Part shown: positions 1 through 12,183 of the stretch, one piece after another
Position numbering within the stretch: the stretch's first letter is position 1
How the letters are laid out: each line of letters begins with the position of its first letter
DNA from: Pagrus major
Taxonomy: Eukaryota > Chordata > Actinopteri > Spariformes > Sparidae
Length of the DNA stretch: 64,000 bases
Direction: 5' to 3'
Assembly (NCBI RefSeq): GCF_040436345.1
Contig: NC_133224.1
Location: 13,229,703 to 13,293,702 of the forward strand
Program-made: the position numbers and the translations under genes
Notes under the pieces: generated by a model
Seen by the model: the letters and a program-made list of their open reading frames with translations, nothing else
Databases searched by the model: none
Told to the model about the DNA's origin: nothing

Positions 1-1640
1 ATGTGATTTATTTTTCCACATAACATCTAGAAAAATTCGGTAAGCTTCTGATGTTGTCAAATCATTTACAAATAAAGAAAGGGTTAGGAGAGGTGAACTC
101 TACCATGGATAGATAGATCCCTTTGAAGCCAATTATTAAAGATAGCCTTAGGTTTTTTCATCCTGTTTGAAAAATCTAAATGTTGTCCAGCTATGAGATT
201 TTTAGTTATAAATATCCCCAAATATTTAACAGAGTCCTTCACTGGGATATTTCCAATTACAGAATCATCACAGCCATGCAGAGATAAAATTTCACAGTTG
301 GACAGATTCAGTTTGAAGCCAGAAGCATTGGAGAACTGGTTGATGAAGTTAATAGAGTTATCCAGCTGGTTCTTGTCCTTTTAAATTAAGCGTGGTGTCA
401 TCTGCCAGTTGGGACATTTTTAAATCTCTACCAAAAATTGCTTCGAGAGGCTGAAAAAGAAATGTGTGCTCGACAGTGTCAAAAGCCTTATAAAAGTCCA
501 AACACAATATAAGTGCCTGGAGTTAACTGCATCTGCATAATCCAGCAAAACTAAGATACGTCTTATATTACAAATGTCGGTTTTTCATAAATCCTGTTTG
601 AGTTTCAGCAATGATAGAATCAAGCCCTTTCTTTAGCCTGTTTGTACTAAGGCCAAGATCTTGTAATCTATTGTTAAAAGGGTGATGGGGATGCCAGCTA
701 TCTATTAACAAGGGGTCCTTATCAGGTTTGGGAATAAGGGATATAATGCCTTAATTCATTGTAGTCACCATCTCCCCTTGACTGATGCATTCTTTGTACA
801 TGTTAATTAAAGGATTTTGAATAAGTTCCCAAAAGTGTATGTAAAATTCAACAGATAAACCATCAATGCCTGACGATTTGCTTTTTTCCACTGAGTAGTT
901 GTCAGATCAGAATCACATATAAGTTTTAATTCATCATCAACTGAGGGTATGTTATTATGTCATTTTCATTACATTTGGATTCATATAATTTTCCATAGAA
1001 TGCAGTACCAAAATTAGAAATTGCTTTTGGATCCTGAGAAGAAACACCATCAATATTAAGGGCGATTAAAGATTTCCTTTTAAAATTCCTTTTCTCTAGT
1101 ACAAAAAAGTAATTTGAGTTTCTTTCACCTTCTTCCAGCCATTTGGCTCTGGGTCTTATGTAGGTACCAAGGTCAAGATACATTTGATCCAGCTATAACT
1201 GGAGGTCCTTCATTTGAAGCTCTTCTTCTGAAGTTAGGCTTTCTTTAGCAGAAGGTCAAGATTGTGTATACTTCTGTTTCTTGCATCTTTCTTTCTTTCT
1301 TTTAGTTCTTTACTTCTTTTGATAGCAACATATCTGACCTTATATTTAAAGAATTCCCATTATTTCCTATAATTACTGTTTAAGCTATCCTTAAGGATTC
1401 CCTCTGCTAGTCTTTTAATAGAGTCGTTGAAGGCACTGTCATTTAAAAGAGAATTATTAAGTTTCCAATACCCTCACATTGCTGATGTCTTTTGGGTAGC
1501 ACCTAAATTATTTGTTTATGGTCCAATAGTGGAGCATAAAAGTGATTGACCTCATTCACAAATTGAAGGCCATTCAAGTTTGTTCCCGTTCAGCAAATAA
1601 AATGTTCTTTTCTGCGCTGCTTTGTTAATATTCAGAGTTA
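1..1640 (-). pseudogene. Decayed L1/Tx1-like LINE ORF2 fragment
   Basis: Read on the minus strand, this stretch gives pieces of a non-LTR retrotransposon ORF2. At 926-1183 there is an open stretch with the L1-type linker motif RPRAKWLEEGERNSNYFF, which lies between endonuclease and reverse transcriptase in L1/Tx1 elements. Further left, around 420-500, comes a piece reading FYKAFDTVEH, resembling the first catalytic region of the reverse transcriptase. Between these pieces are many stops and frame changes, so it is a dead copy. The 3' end lies beyond the left edge. Clade assignment (L1 rather than another LINE) rests on these motifs only. Confidence 0.7.
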
Positions 1641-2690
1641 CATTGTTGTTTAATCAGTCTTAAAGTGATGAGGTCACATTAGTGTTTAAGTCACTTTAAC
1701 CAGGATTTTATAAATGTTTTATCTTTATACAATGCTGTCCTAGCCAAATTGTTATCCATTTTCCAAATGAACAAAGCAGACAATGATGGATGATTGGAGT
1801 AAATGAGCAGTGATGTATATATCGTTTAAACACTCTGCGGCCTTAAGAAAAGCTCAATCAACACTTTCATTGTACCAGGTGTAATGTAACTACAAGCACA
1901 GCTGCAGACTTTCAGTCTTGTTTTAAATATTGTTTTAGCCTATACACTGCAACAAGGGAGTCATTTCCTCTGAGAGTGGGAGGACATGTCCTCCTGACTA
2001 TTATAGTTTTTAGATTTTACCCAAAAAAATGTCCCGACTTTGTCCTCCGACTGTCCTTCACCAATAGTGCAGCTGTGAGAAGAGAGGAGCTGATAAAATG
2101 TTGACACACTGACTCATGTGAGTCACCTTCAGTTATTACCATGCGCACAGCAGTTAACTTAATGAGAACCTGCTAGAGGTGTGAACTGTATCTTTGTCCC
2201 TGGGCTTTGCCTCTCAGGCTACATCTGGCTGCGATATTTTATTGGTGAAGCCTGTTGAAGCTCCCCAAAATTGACAGCTCCTACAAAAAAATCTAAGTTC
2301 AGTCCATATCCATAAAACTTTCTTCCCAAGTCATTTTTTTGCTCCTTCAGTGGCTCCGCAAATGTCTAGGGCTTGTGGGAAAGTGTGTTTGTTATTTTAT
2401 ATATTTGTAGAACTCTTAACATCCAGACAGCGATCAATAAATGAAATGCTCTGAGGGAAAAAAAGGAAATAAATATGATAGTCGTGGCTGTCGCAGGCCT
2501 CTAATAAGCCTGTCAAATCATTTCATGAGGGTAGAATGAAATGACCTACCAACACCTGCCTACTGTACACACAGTGTGCCTGATTGGAGTCTTCCGCAAG
2601 GCCAGGCACACTGGGTGTGGATGTATTGCTAAAGCTATTAGTGAGCTAGCTGCACAAGAATGAAAGAGGAAGTGCAGCCAAAATGTCCCG
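1641..2690. other. Intergenic, nothing recognised
   Basis: AT-rich sequence without a convincing open frame, splice pattern or repeat that I can name. It may contain old transposon debris. Confidence 0.4.
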
Positions 2691-2960
2691 TCCCGGTTAC
2701 ACCCCGCCTTTCCGAAACCCTGCTGTTCCGAAAATAGACTTCCATTCTTCGTAATGGCGGGGTTTCCCATTTTTTCTAAAGACCCCGCTATTCCGAAAAG
2801 GCTATTGGGGAACCCCTAACCCTAACCCTAACCCTATTGGGAAGTAATTGGAACTTGAAAGTCGGATTCGGAACAGCAGTGTTTCAGAGTGGGGATGTTT
2901 CGGAATGGAGGGGTTTCGCAATGGAGGTGTTTCGGAATGGAAGGCCGTCCCCGTCCCGAT
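2690..2960. repeat. Imperfect inverted repeat around telomere-like units
   Basis: The left half (about 2690-2805) repeatedly carries TTCCGAAA-type words. The right half (about 2865-2945) carries the complementary TTTCGGAA words and the matching C-rich outer end, so the block folds back on itself imperfectly. At its centre, 2814-2835, are 3.7 tandem copies of CCCTAA, the vertebrate telomere unit. It could be a MITE-like element that contains a chance telomere motif, or a repaired break. Confidence 0.55.
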
Positions 2961-4260
2961 ATTAACCTGCTAGCTCGGCAGGGGTGAGCGTGCCGTACAG
3001 TATAGCCACGTTTTCTTCCATGTGAATGAAACACGAGGGAGGTGGATGCGGTTAGCGAAGACGATATGTTGCACTCACAGTAGACAGGAACGGGAACGAA
3101 TGAGCAGCTGAGGCTTCAATGGCCTTGTTCAGTGGCTAACCAAGTTAGCACAAAGCACACAGCCACAGCAATGAGCAGCTGTCAGGTAGGCTAGCCTTGT
3201 CAGCCTGTGGTATGTTCAGGATGGTCGTTTGCTTGAGTTTATATTATTGTGGCATTTAACAAAGTCTTTCATTTGTGTATTTTTTTACTAAAAAATTTAA
3301 GAGAGCTTGTTGAACTTAGTGAACTAGCTGTCCACACATATTTCCTCGCTGGCCAGAGAGAGCTGGCAATCTGTGTTGGTGTATTCTGGCAGTGTGTGGA
3401 GGAGCGGCTCTGGAGGAAGTCCTGAAGGGAAGAGTTGGGATTTTTTCATTGGATACTTTCAAAAAAAGGCCAATTTAATGGGCATAAATATATGAACATC
3501 GAACAAACGTCGATATTCGATCCTTTTTCTAAAACTACTGTACTTAATTAGAAATATCAAGCAAGGCACACAACATACTGTTGAGACTGGCTCTGTTCCA
3601 AGATTAGATAGCTACAAGCATAGTCATTTGATCCATTATCAATATAAAAATATTGATTAGCGTAGTTTTAAAAAGTTCAGGCCATCCTGGTCAGAAAAAT
3701 GGCCGCAAACCATTTTTACATTCTTTGTTTTTGTGACCTCTAGTGGCCATAGTAAATATTAAGGCAGCAAATGAGGAAGTCAGGCAAAGCAGTATTAAGG
3801 GCAGCAAGTCTGTACGAGGAGGACGTGGGAGATGGATGGTTGGGTCAAACAAGCCGAGGAAGTCAACGATAATTTTGTTTAACATACTGAACCAGTTAAG
3901 TTACGTAACTGAGGTTAAGTGCGTAACATGGGTACATTTGTAACTGAAGTTACATAAGTAACAGGTATTTTAACCCAAACCACAATCATTTCCTCAACCT
4001 CACCTGATAGTTTCAGTGCCTAAACCTTACCTACAAATTGTCTCGATTAAACCCGACCAAACAACGAGCATATTGTGCAACGAAGGTCTGGTCCGCTGCA
4101 GTGCTCGTGTTGTTGTGGGAGTCACAGGAGTCGACCTGTTCAGCTGTTTAGACATGAGGACGTGTTGAAGAAGTTACAGGACATGAGAGGAAAATCTAAA
4201 ATGAGTTGGGATTCTGATTTCACAAAATCTGTGTGTTTTTCATGTCTTTCAGTCTAACAC
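2961..4260. other. Intergenic, nothing recognised
   Basis: Short open stretches only, none with coding character or a flanking splice pattern. Confidence 0.4.
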
Positions 4261-4276
4261 CAGTGCTCTGTCTTTA

Positions 4277-4278
<2 letters not shown>

Positions 4279-4320
<42 letters not shown>
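4279..4320. repeat. (GT)n microsatellite
   Basis: An uninterrupted run of 21 GT units. Confidence 0.95.
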
Positions 4321-4323
<3 letters not shown>

Positions 4324-4499
4324 GAGTACATGAAGTCAGTCTCAGCTCTCATGGTGTTTTCCTTACATTAGTGCACTGTTAAGCCTTTTATCTGTGCTTC
4401 TTTCTCTTCAATAATGACAAAGCTGTTCCTTAAACCAGCAGGCACTTTGGACCAGTCTTTGATCTCAGAGCCCAGTGTTTGTCTTTAGGTTTTTTTCCG

Positions 4500-4744
4500 C
4501 TCCGATTACTGATTCCAGAGCAGCAACAAGAGGAGGAAGGCGTCCTCAGTCAGCTCTTCCTGCCCTCACCCTCTGTCCCTCCCTCCTTCTCCCTCTCCAC
4601 TCATCTCACTCTCCTGTGGGTGGAGTTTGTCTCTGAGGAGTGAGCAAGATTCAATCAACAGAGCTAGTTGCTGTGTAGAGCAGAGGGGAGCAGGCAGGTA
4701 GGCAGAGGAAGAAGAAGAAGAGGCGCCAGATGTGAGCAGATCAG
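4500..4744 (+). promoter_or_regulatory. Candidate non-coding first exon and promoter (frem1?)
   Basis: A pyrimidine-rich stretch (4555-4612) is followed by about 130 bases rich in AG that end in a clean splice donor, AG|GTAAGG, at 4744/4745. There is no TATA box. The arrangement looks like an initiator-type promoter plus a first untranslated exon. The next plausible plus-strand acceptor linked to a gene is at 14275, just before the first coding exon of frem1. I infer that it is the frem1 5' exon, but no transcript evidence is available and the donor could be fortuitous. Confidence 0.35.
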
Positions 4745-5244
4745 GTAAGGACATGTCTAAATGTATGTGGAGATCTCCGCTGGTTACCTTTCTTCCTCAA
4801 GAGCATAATAAGAGCCTTTTTTCTTCTTCTCCCTCCTTTTTTGGTAGCTTTTCTTTTGATTCTCACTGTCTGTCTGTCCGTCTGTCTGTTTGTCTGTCTG
4901 TCTTCCCAAACTATACTATTGATAATGAATCTCTTAGTGTCTCTGAATTCATCACTCTGCATACCCATCAACTGGTGCCTCAGTGAACTCCTGCAGACTA
5001 AAAGTCATTACATAGTGTTCATAAATCTAATGATTTTCAAACTGCACATACATGCTTCTTTCTGTAATGCTGCTGCTCTGTATAATGCACCGGTGCACAG
5101 AGCTTACACTATCTCGTACTCAGCTCTTGTTTCCAGCAGTTAGGGAGTATTTGGGAGCTTTTTTTAAAGCTTTCTGTTGCACATTCTGGACTGTGCTGCT
5201 GGACGGCAGCCAACGTTTGTCCACTCATGTTTTCAGCAGAATAC

Positions 5245-5311
5245 CTTCTTCTTCTTCTTCTTCTTCTTCTTCTTCTTCTTCTTCTTCTTCTTCTTCTTCT
5301 TCTTCTTCTTC
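5245..5311. repeat. (TTC)n microsatellite
   Basis: About 22 tandem TTC units. On the complementary strand it reads as poly-Arg, poly-Lys or poly-Glu, which explains the basic open frames over it; these are not genes. Confidence 0.95.
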
Positions 5312-8300
5312 CCTGATGGCTTGTGTTTCTTTGAACATTGCTGGCTGCTAAGGACCCTGTCATTATTAAGATTAGAAGAAGAAGCCGTAGCTGTGAATGG
5401 ATGGAACGGACATTCCCAGCTGTGAAGCGAAGCCACTTGTTATGTGACACATCACATTCCCTCACAGCTGTGTGCTCTGTGCTCATCACTGGATCGTGGT
5501 TTGGGAGAGGCAGGATGGAATTCTGCTGGGTTATGGAAGGGTTACTTATTGTGAGGGTAGAGTTATGAGATGCTATTTGACCTTTATGATGTTTGATTAT
5601 TATTTTTTGCTTGTGGTATGTTATCTTTGCAAGGGGGAGATGGGCTAAACAGACAGAAAGCACATGTTCTGTTTTTCCCAGCTGGTGTATGTCAAATCTT
5701 TAATCTATAGAAAAGTTTGGTTGTTGTTTTTTTGAAGTCTCCAGCCAATTCAGTTGTTTAGCAGAATGCTGCAACGCTGTTTTGCTGTGAAGCTCCAGAA
5801 ATGTTTTGTGGACTACGAAACTTCACCTGACTTTCCATCAGCATGGACATAGTACATTTTTCAGTTCAAAGAAGGTTGGTGAAGAAATGTTTGAAAAAAA
5901 TCTAATATATTTATTTCTATAATTATCTAATGGCTTGTGCTCTATCTTCCCCTAAAAAATGTTTCAATTCGTAACAAACAATCAAAGTGATTTCATTTTG
6001 TACTTCCATAAACTCACAAGAGGCCTATTTTTAAAAAGAATGGTCAGACCCAAATATAGGTCAACCGGAGCCTAAATGTCCCATAATGCAAACTAACAGT
6101 ATTTTCTGTTGGACCCTCCTGTCTGTTAAATGCCCCTTTAATCTTTAATACATCACATGCCCAGATTGTAAAGTAGGCTTTTCATTAGGACTCTGTTGTT
6201 TCAAGGTCACCCTGATGACACCAGCATGTACATACAGTAGTCTTCTTCCTCAGAGGTTTTGCTCCTACACTCTGTCTTTTGCAAGTGTGACCACTAGCTC
6301 TTGTTGGCTAATGTAAGCTAAGGTTAGAAAAACTGTATGCATTGTAGCACTTAGCACTCTCCTGTCATTTTCCATTTCTTGCAACAGTGACTGCTGTTCA
6401 GCAGAAGATACACCGGCCTGCTTTAAGGCCTGGTCACAGCAGAACGTGGTACAGAGAGGTTTGTCAGCATGTACTTGTGATGCAGGTGGTGCAAAGCTTG
6501 GTGACTTAGTAACTACTTACAAGGCTAGTTGGCCAAGTAACGTAGCTGTCGAGCTAACGGTTAACATACACTAACCAGCGGGGAACGTACCAGCCAGACA
6601 CTGACTTTCTGGAACAATGACTGTGACTCAGACCGTATCACCCAACATCAGTGTCGGACCTCACTGATGCTCTCGTAGCTGAATGGGAGCATGTTAAAGC
6701 CTCTGGGTTTAGAATGAGATGTACAACTATCAGTCATGTTTCTATAGAGAGCAACAGGCATGACGTATTTTCGTATGCTAACCAAGAAGTTAGCATCGCC
6801 CTTCCCGCCACAAAAAGCCTGTGGGATTTTTAATTGGATTATTGATTATTTCAGAAAATAATCTCTGTGGTCAACATAAATTCATAATACTGACACAGTT
6901 TGTTTTTAGCAAGATAATCTTCACAGATCAACACCACGTAAATGACTTTTGGAACTTGACTTGCTAACTTTATTCCAGGTTTAAGGACTCATTCCTGCAG
7001 CACTCTATTGTTCAGGTGTCCACATAGTTTTGGCCATAGAGTGTGCTTTCAATAATATTGCAATGAAAGCAAATTTTAAAGACATTCATCTGAAGAAGAA
7101 ACACTTCCCTCCTGGTCTACATGGCATGCAGCTTGGTGAGTTACTACATGCAGAGCAAACCAAAGTCCAATTGAGGTGAGAGTAGATGACATTTTAGCAG
7201 ATAACAGCCCGTCCAACATTGTGTCACACCAAATGACAGCTTGTCACTGATATTTACTCTCAGTTTAACGGCACTCAGTAATTTGTCCTGTTAGAGAGTT
7301 GGACTGGTGTGAGTCCCAGTGGGGAGGCTGCAGATGGGAGGTGAGAGCGCTGGGAAAGGTCCTGATGTTAAGCTGCCTGGAGCACTCTGAGGGTCCTGGC
7401 CCTGTTTGTAGTTGATCCTTTTCCTGTTTTGGCAGAGCTTCGAGTTACAGTCGCTCGACAGAATAATGTCAACACGATGCATCCAGGGAAGCCGTGTTAT
7501 TTCCGTACTGTGGGTGCAGATCCTAGCCAGACTGAGACCACCGACCTCACCTTAAATTATCCTCACGTGTCAGGAGTGAACTGTTTCCTCCACGGACACG
7601 TCATTCAGGAGGAGAGTGTCAGAGACGGCAGGTCTAATGACAGACTACATTTACATTCCCATAAGCTTCTGGCAGTTCAACATGCACTCCCTAATCCCAA
7701 CCTAAACACAACATCAGTGTTGCATGGTATGGTACCACTCTCTCCAGCTGATTCACATCCACTCCACAAAGTTTACTCTTGAAGATCACACGCTATGAGG
7801 AGTAGGGCTACAGGTTGGGAATCAGGGAGTGTACACTGCCTGGGGCCATACTGCCCACTGCTCCTCTGGGATGCCTTTAATGCAGAGTACCAGTTTCACT
7901 GCGATGTACATCGTGTGGTTGTATGTGAGGAATAAAGATTCTTCTAAAAAAAGAATACTATTATCTAAAATTGGTGTTCATACTATCTTCTGGTTGTCAG
8001 ACTGTCGTCTGCACTGGAACTAAAGGGCAGAGACCACAAGTACACTGCAGACTGTGGAGTGTGGTCTCCACTTACTTTTCTAATATTATGTATACTTGCT
8101 GTTAACATACTCTAGTAATCCTTCCTACACTTTTAACCAGTATAAACCTTATTGCTAGTCATATGATACCTCATGCAAATTATAGGGGTGTCCTGTCACT
8201 TCCGTGGTAACAGGACGCAAACCCTCTTTCTCAGAGTGATTGGTGCGGTGTATCATTCATTCATGAAGACATAGGTTAACGAATTTATCGAGTGAATACT

Positions 8301-10239
8301 ACTAACTATTAATATTTCTTAGCCCACTGAGCTAACGCTGCTAAAGGCTAGAAAGTGCCACCATTATTTCAGTTATCATGATACTTTGTTACTTACACTA
8401 GTTCCACCGAGCACGCGTAGTTTTGCCTGTGATAGTTTCCCAGTGACCTTTGCAGGAGACTTGTTGATAGTTCAGTTGCTTTTTAATTGATTGATTAAAT
8501 CACAGTTCAAACTGTGATACTAAGTAATGCTGATCAAAAGGCAACAGTGCAGAGAAGAGTTTCTTCAAAGGTGTGCTGACCAGTGTCTTTATATCAACTT
8601 TGGATTAAATAACTCTGTGTAATGTGAAAAAGGTGAGTCATGACAAACACAGAGAGAATAATCCCCCCAGCTCTACTGTGCCCTGTAGCCTCTTTAAGCT
8701 CAACTTCTCTCATCTCTCTCATTACCTATGTTTCCAGCTGCAGCTGGCAGCTGGTGTCATCGCCAAAGCTTCAACAAATATCTGTTCATTACTCATCCAG
8801 CACCAAATATCAGACAATTTAACATAATGAACATAGTGGAGTATTTAGCAGCCAGATATTTCACTTAGAAGTTGGAGGAGACAAAAACAGAGTGAAAAGG
8901 AGAGTAAATATCAGGCCTACAGTCATCAGGTGGAAGCTTGTTGCACTGCCCCCAACTGGACATGGAATCATCCTTGCTGTACAATGCAATATACACTTTG
9001 GCACTTTGGATATATCGCATACTAACGGTCACACAGGATCATTTGAAGTAAAAGTTATGCTATCAGCTGCAACCGCATTCATTCAAGGTTTCTGCTCTTC
9101 AGGACCTGTTAGTCAACAGCCTTGTTTTCAGCTGAACAGCAGCTTTTGAAATGAAACATGAAATCCTACAATTGTAGTAAAAACATGAAAATCAACTAAA
9201 TGAGACAGAATGTTTAATTAGGACTGACAGATGCAGTACATGGCCAGCACTCCTGATGGGGTCGGAGGTGGAGGTGGGGGTGAAGGGAGCTGTGACCATT
9301 TGGAATCTTGTTTGTGCACTCAGCTCCTTGAACACGATTTTCCAGCTCCCCTCGACACAAGCATTGTTCATGGGGACAGGCTGTAACATGTTCCCCAATG
9401 CAGCGGCTGATTATAAGGTGCTTTTCTGTCCAAGGTGCTTTCTGTGTGAGGTCTTGAGTAGGTGTCCCAGAGAAGTGTTGAAGGAATGTGGCAGGATGAC
9501 ATCTGAAGCCTTTTTTCTCAAATACAAAACAACTCATTGCACATCCTAAGTGGGGTCTAGGAGGGGGTAAGATGAAACTATATTGATCCCTGTGGAGGAA
9601 GGAGAAACTAGGTACAAGGAGCCAACAGTGAAACAGAACATAAAATGAAAACATGCCATGACTGAAAAAGAAGGGGGGCGATATAAGACCCCCTGAGGTT
9701 ATACTGAAGGAAGTTTTAAAGATGGTTTTATAGGATGTTTGTCCCCTGCTGCTTTAATAATTGTGGTAACTCCAGCACAGATTAAATAGGGGGAAAGGCC
9801 CTTGTTTGGGGTGAATCTGTAAAGGTCAAAGGTCAGTGAGAAACATCATGCTATTACCAGAGAGGCTGTTTAGCCTCAGGAGAGGGCCAACATTTGTACA
9901 TAATGAACATGTTTCCTGGCACCCTGAGCACAGAACAAGTCACACAGTCTATGAATAGATGTCTGGAACATGCCTGAAGCTGGTTGAAAACTCTCATTAT
10001 TGCTGTTCTCTGTCATATAATTACAAAAACAATGAACAGTAAATGTACTTTCCGGTTCTTGTCATTAAACAGCAGTGTTGGTGTATTTCTGTATGTGGGG
10101 GGTTATATTGTTGCTCGCTCATGCTTCGGCTTGTAGACCTCGTAGTTTAATTATATTGTTTCTTGTGGTATTGGCTGCTTCTCAACAAATATAAAACTTT
10201 GAAGTCATGATAAAGATCTGTTTATGGAGGCTGCTCCCC
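5312..10239. other. Intergenic, mostly featureless
   Basis: No supported coding exon. Two pieces resemble dispersed teleost repeats: 7013-7050 matches the common fish sequence reading roughly GTGTCCACATAGTTTTGGCC, the end of a small DNA element; 8290-8510 shares a long similarity with two blocks in frem1 intron 1 (17500-17665 and about 18100-18190). Confidence 0.45.
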
Positions 10240-10385
10240 TTATAGAACAAGGTATTTAAAGGTATATTATGTAAGATTTCTATATTGAAATGCCTAAAAA
10301 CAGCTAGACCTTTGTAGATTTTCCTCAGCAATGGTGGTTGTCTAATGGTGTGTTCAACATCAGCAAAGCACATACTCGCCACATG
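10240..10385. repeat. Teleost dispersed repeat end
   Basis: Begins TTTAAAGGTATATTATGTAAG, the recurrent start of a short fish MITE class that also shows up at 15395. It continues with sequence typical of the same dispersed family. The opposite end was not located. Confidence 0.4.
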
Positions 10386-10570
10386 TTACTCATGTGAGTG
10401 TTTATTTGCCCAAACAGCCAGATTACTGTACATTAGCCATAAGCTAGCCAGCAACGGCATGCACTGAGGCTGTTTGACCTCTGACTAAACTCAGCACTCA
10501 GCAGAGACTCTGGTTCTCTCTCTTCTTCCCCCCTCTCCTCTCTGTAACGTTACGTTCATGAAGTAAAGTA

Positions 10571-10608
10571 CATTTCCCCTCCAGCTCCAGTCAGCTGGAG
10601 GGGAAATG
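10571..10608. repeat. Perfect 16-bp inverted repeat, 6-base loop
   Basis: The arm CATTTCCCCTCCAGCT at 10571-10586 is repeated exactly in inverse complement at 10593-10608, with CCAGTC between. No T-run follows, and it is in intergenic DNA, so it is not a terminator. Function unknown. Confidence 0.9.
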
Positions 10609-11254
10609 GAGGCCGACAATGGAGGTCACCTCCACTGATCACTGCTGCAGTCAGGTTGATAAACAGGAGTCAAGATAATTTAGTCCAAAAAGTTAAAAAA
10701 GTAATCTCTGAGCTCTCCTCTCGTCGGTAAACGGCTCTGGATCAGAGCAGAATCTGATGTGACTCCTGGTGTTTATTCCTCCAGAAGGTCTGGATCTGCA
10801 GCGACTCTCTCCTCCAGAGCTGGAGGCTCTGAGCAGCTGAGCTCTGGAGAAAGAGAAAATATATGTTGTGTGTTTAAGATCAAAACTTTAATCTTATGCA
10901 ACACAATTAAGTGGCAATCACAACAAGACGTACTGCTAGAGAGGCGTTGACAGCTTAACCACTGTTTTTCTATGGTACTATGTGCAGAGTTCCACTTTTC
11001 AGTGTCCCACTGCCTTTTCCATTAACTGCATATGATGGTCTGCTGTGCATGCTGCCCCGCTCCGCTCCGCAGTTGTACCATGCTGTTTTTGCCCAAGACA
11101 AGCTTTTCAAATGCATTTTTGAAGCTGCTGCGCCTTTCGTGATGACAATGTGTGTGATCGGGCCCTAGTGCTATCTTATTATTGTTTTGCATTTGCAATA
11201 AACATAACATTGAAGAAAAACAACGATAATTTGGGAGGTACACTTAATGGTTTT

Positions 11255-11440
11255 CTTTACAAGAGTAAGATTAGAAGATTGATATCAGTCTCATGTCTGT
11301 GTGTTAAGCACAGAGCTAAAGTCAGGTGGGCTAGCTGAGCATAAATACTGGAAGCAGGTGAAAACAGCGAGTCCAGCTCTGTCCAAAGTTAAGAAATACA
11401 CCTACCAGCACCTCTAAAGCTCACTGATTGTTCTTGGTTT
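11255..11440 (+). repeat. Dispersed teleost repeat
   Basis: Shares the blocks AGAAGATTGATATCAGTCTC, then GCATAAATACTGGAAGCAGG, then CACCTCTAAAGCTCAC with other places in the window: 40256-40390 in the same orientation, 12110-12170 and 47800-47915 inverted. This marks a multi-copy fish element; I cannot name the family. Confidence 0.5.
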
Positions 11441-12183
11441 CATGAGGAGTAATAAGCTAGATTTATTTCTTGACGAACAACAGTGAAGTCCTCTGTCCAG
11501 CACTATTGTGGAGCTCCTCCAGCTTTAGTTAGACCTGTCCGATACACTCAGGGAGCACAGGTTTTGTTTTTTTGTTTGGAAAAGGGCAGGCCTTTAAAAT
11601 AAAAGGTGGCAGGTGATTGGATGAAACCATCTGTCTATCACAGGCTAACTTTAACCAGTCAGATCAACAGTAGAAGAGTGTTACCAATGGAGTCTGTTGG
11701 TAAATCAAACTCTTGCCAAGCCAGAGCGAAAACATGTCTTCCATGGAGAAAAGCCTTCAGTGCCGTTCTTTGTCCTTCTTTCATTGAAATACTGTAAACT
11801 GCCCAATTCTGATGTAACTGAAGCTACAGCAGCAGCTATGCTAACTGCCACCATTGTTGTTCTTGTTGGTTTCAAATGAGCAGTCAGTTCTCTCCCTGGT
11901 TGTCACATCTCAACAGCGCCCGTCGCTGCCAGCAGTTCCTCAGAGGACACTGACTGGACCGAACCACTGTGGTTCAGACACCAGCTCAGAGCTTAAAGCC
12001 TGGCAGCTGCTTCACAAGGCAACACAGTCACTGCACCCTACTGTTGTTCGCCAAAAAATAGCTCCAGCATGTAACTTAACCTAACACCACAAAAGTGTAT
12101 AGATCTGGCAAAGTTAATTAGTGAGCTGTAGAGGTGTTTGTAGGGGAACTTTGGACAGAGCCAGGCTAGTTGTGACCCCTGCT

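Noticed and set aside
2814..2835. True chromosome end
   Set aside because: Only 3.7 telomere units with ordinary sequence on both sides, so an interstitial motif.
5109..5663. Minus-strand 184-codon frame with a long Arg tract
   Set aside because: The Arg tract is the (TTC)n microsatellite read on the other strand; nothing else supports coding.
7429..7782. Plus-strand 117-codon frame
   Set aside because: No domain or splice sites and atypical composition.
9214..9654. Minus-strand 146-codon frame with a hydrophobic start
   Set aside because: No recognisable domain, no splice context; likely chance.
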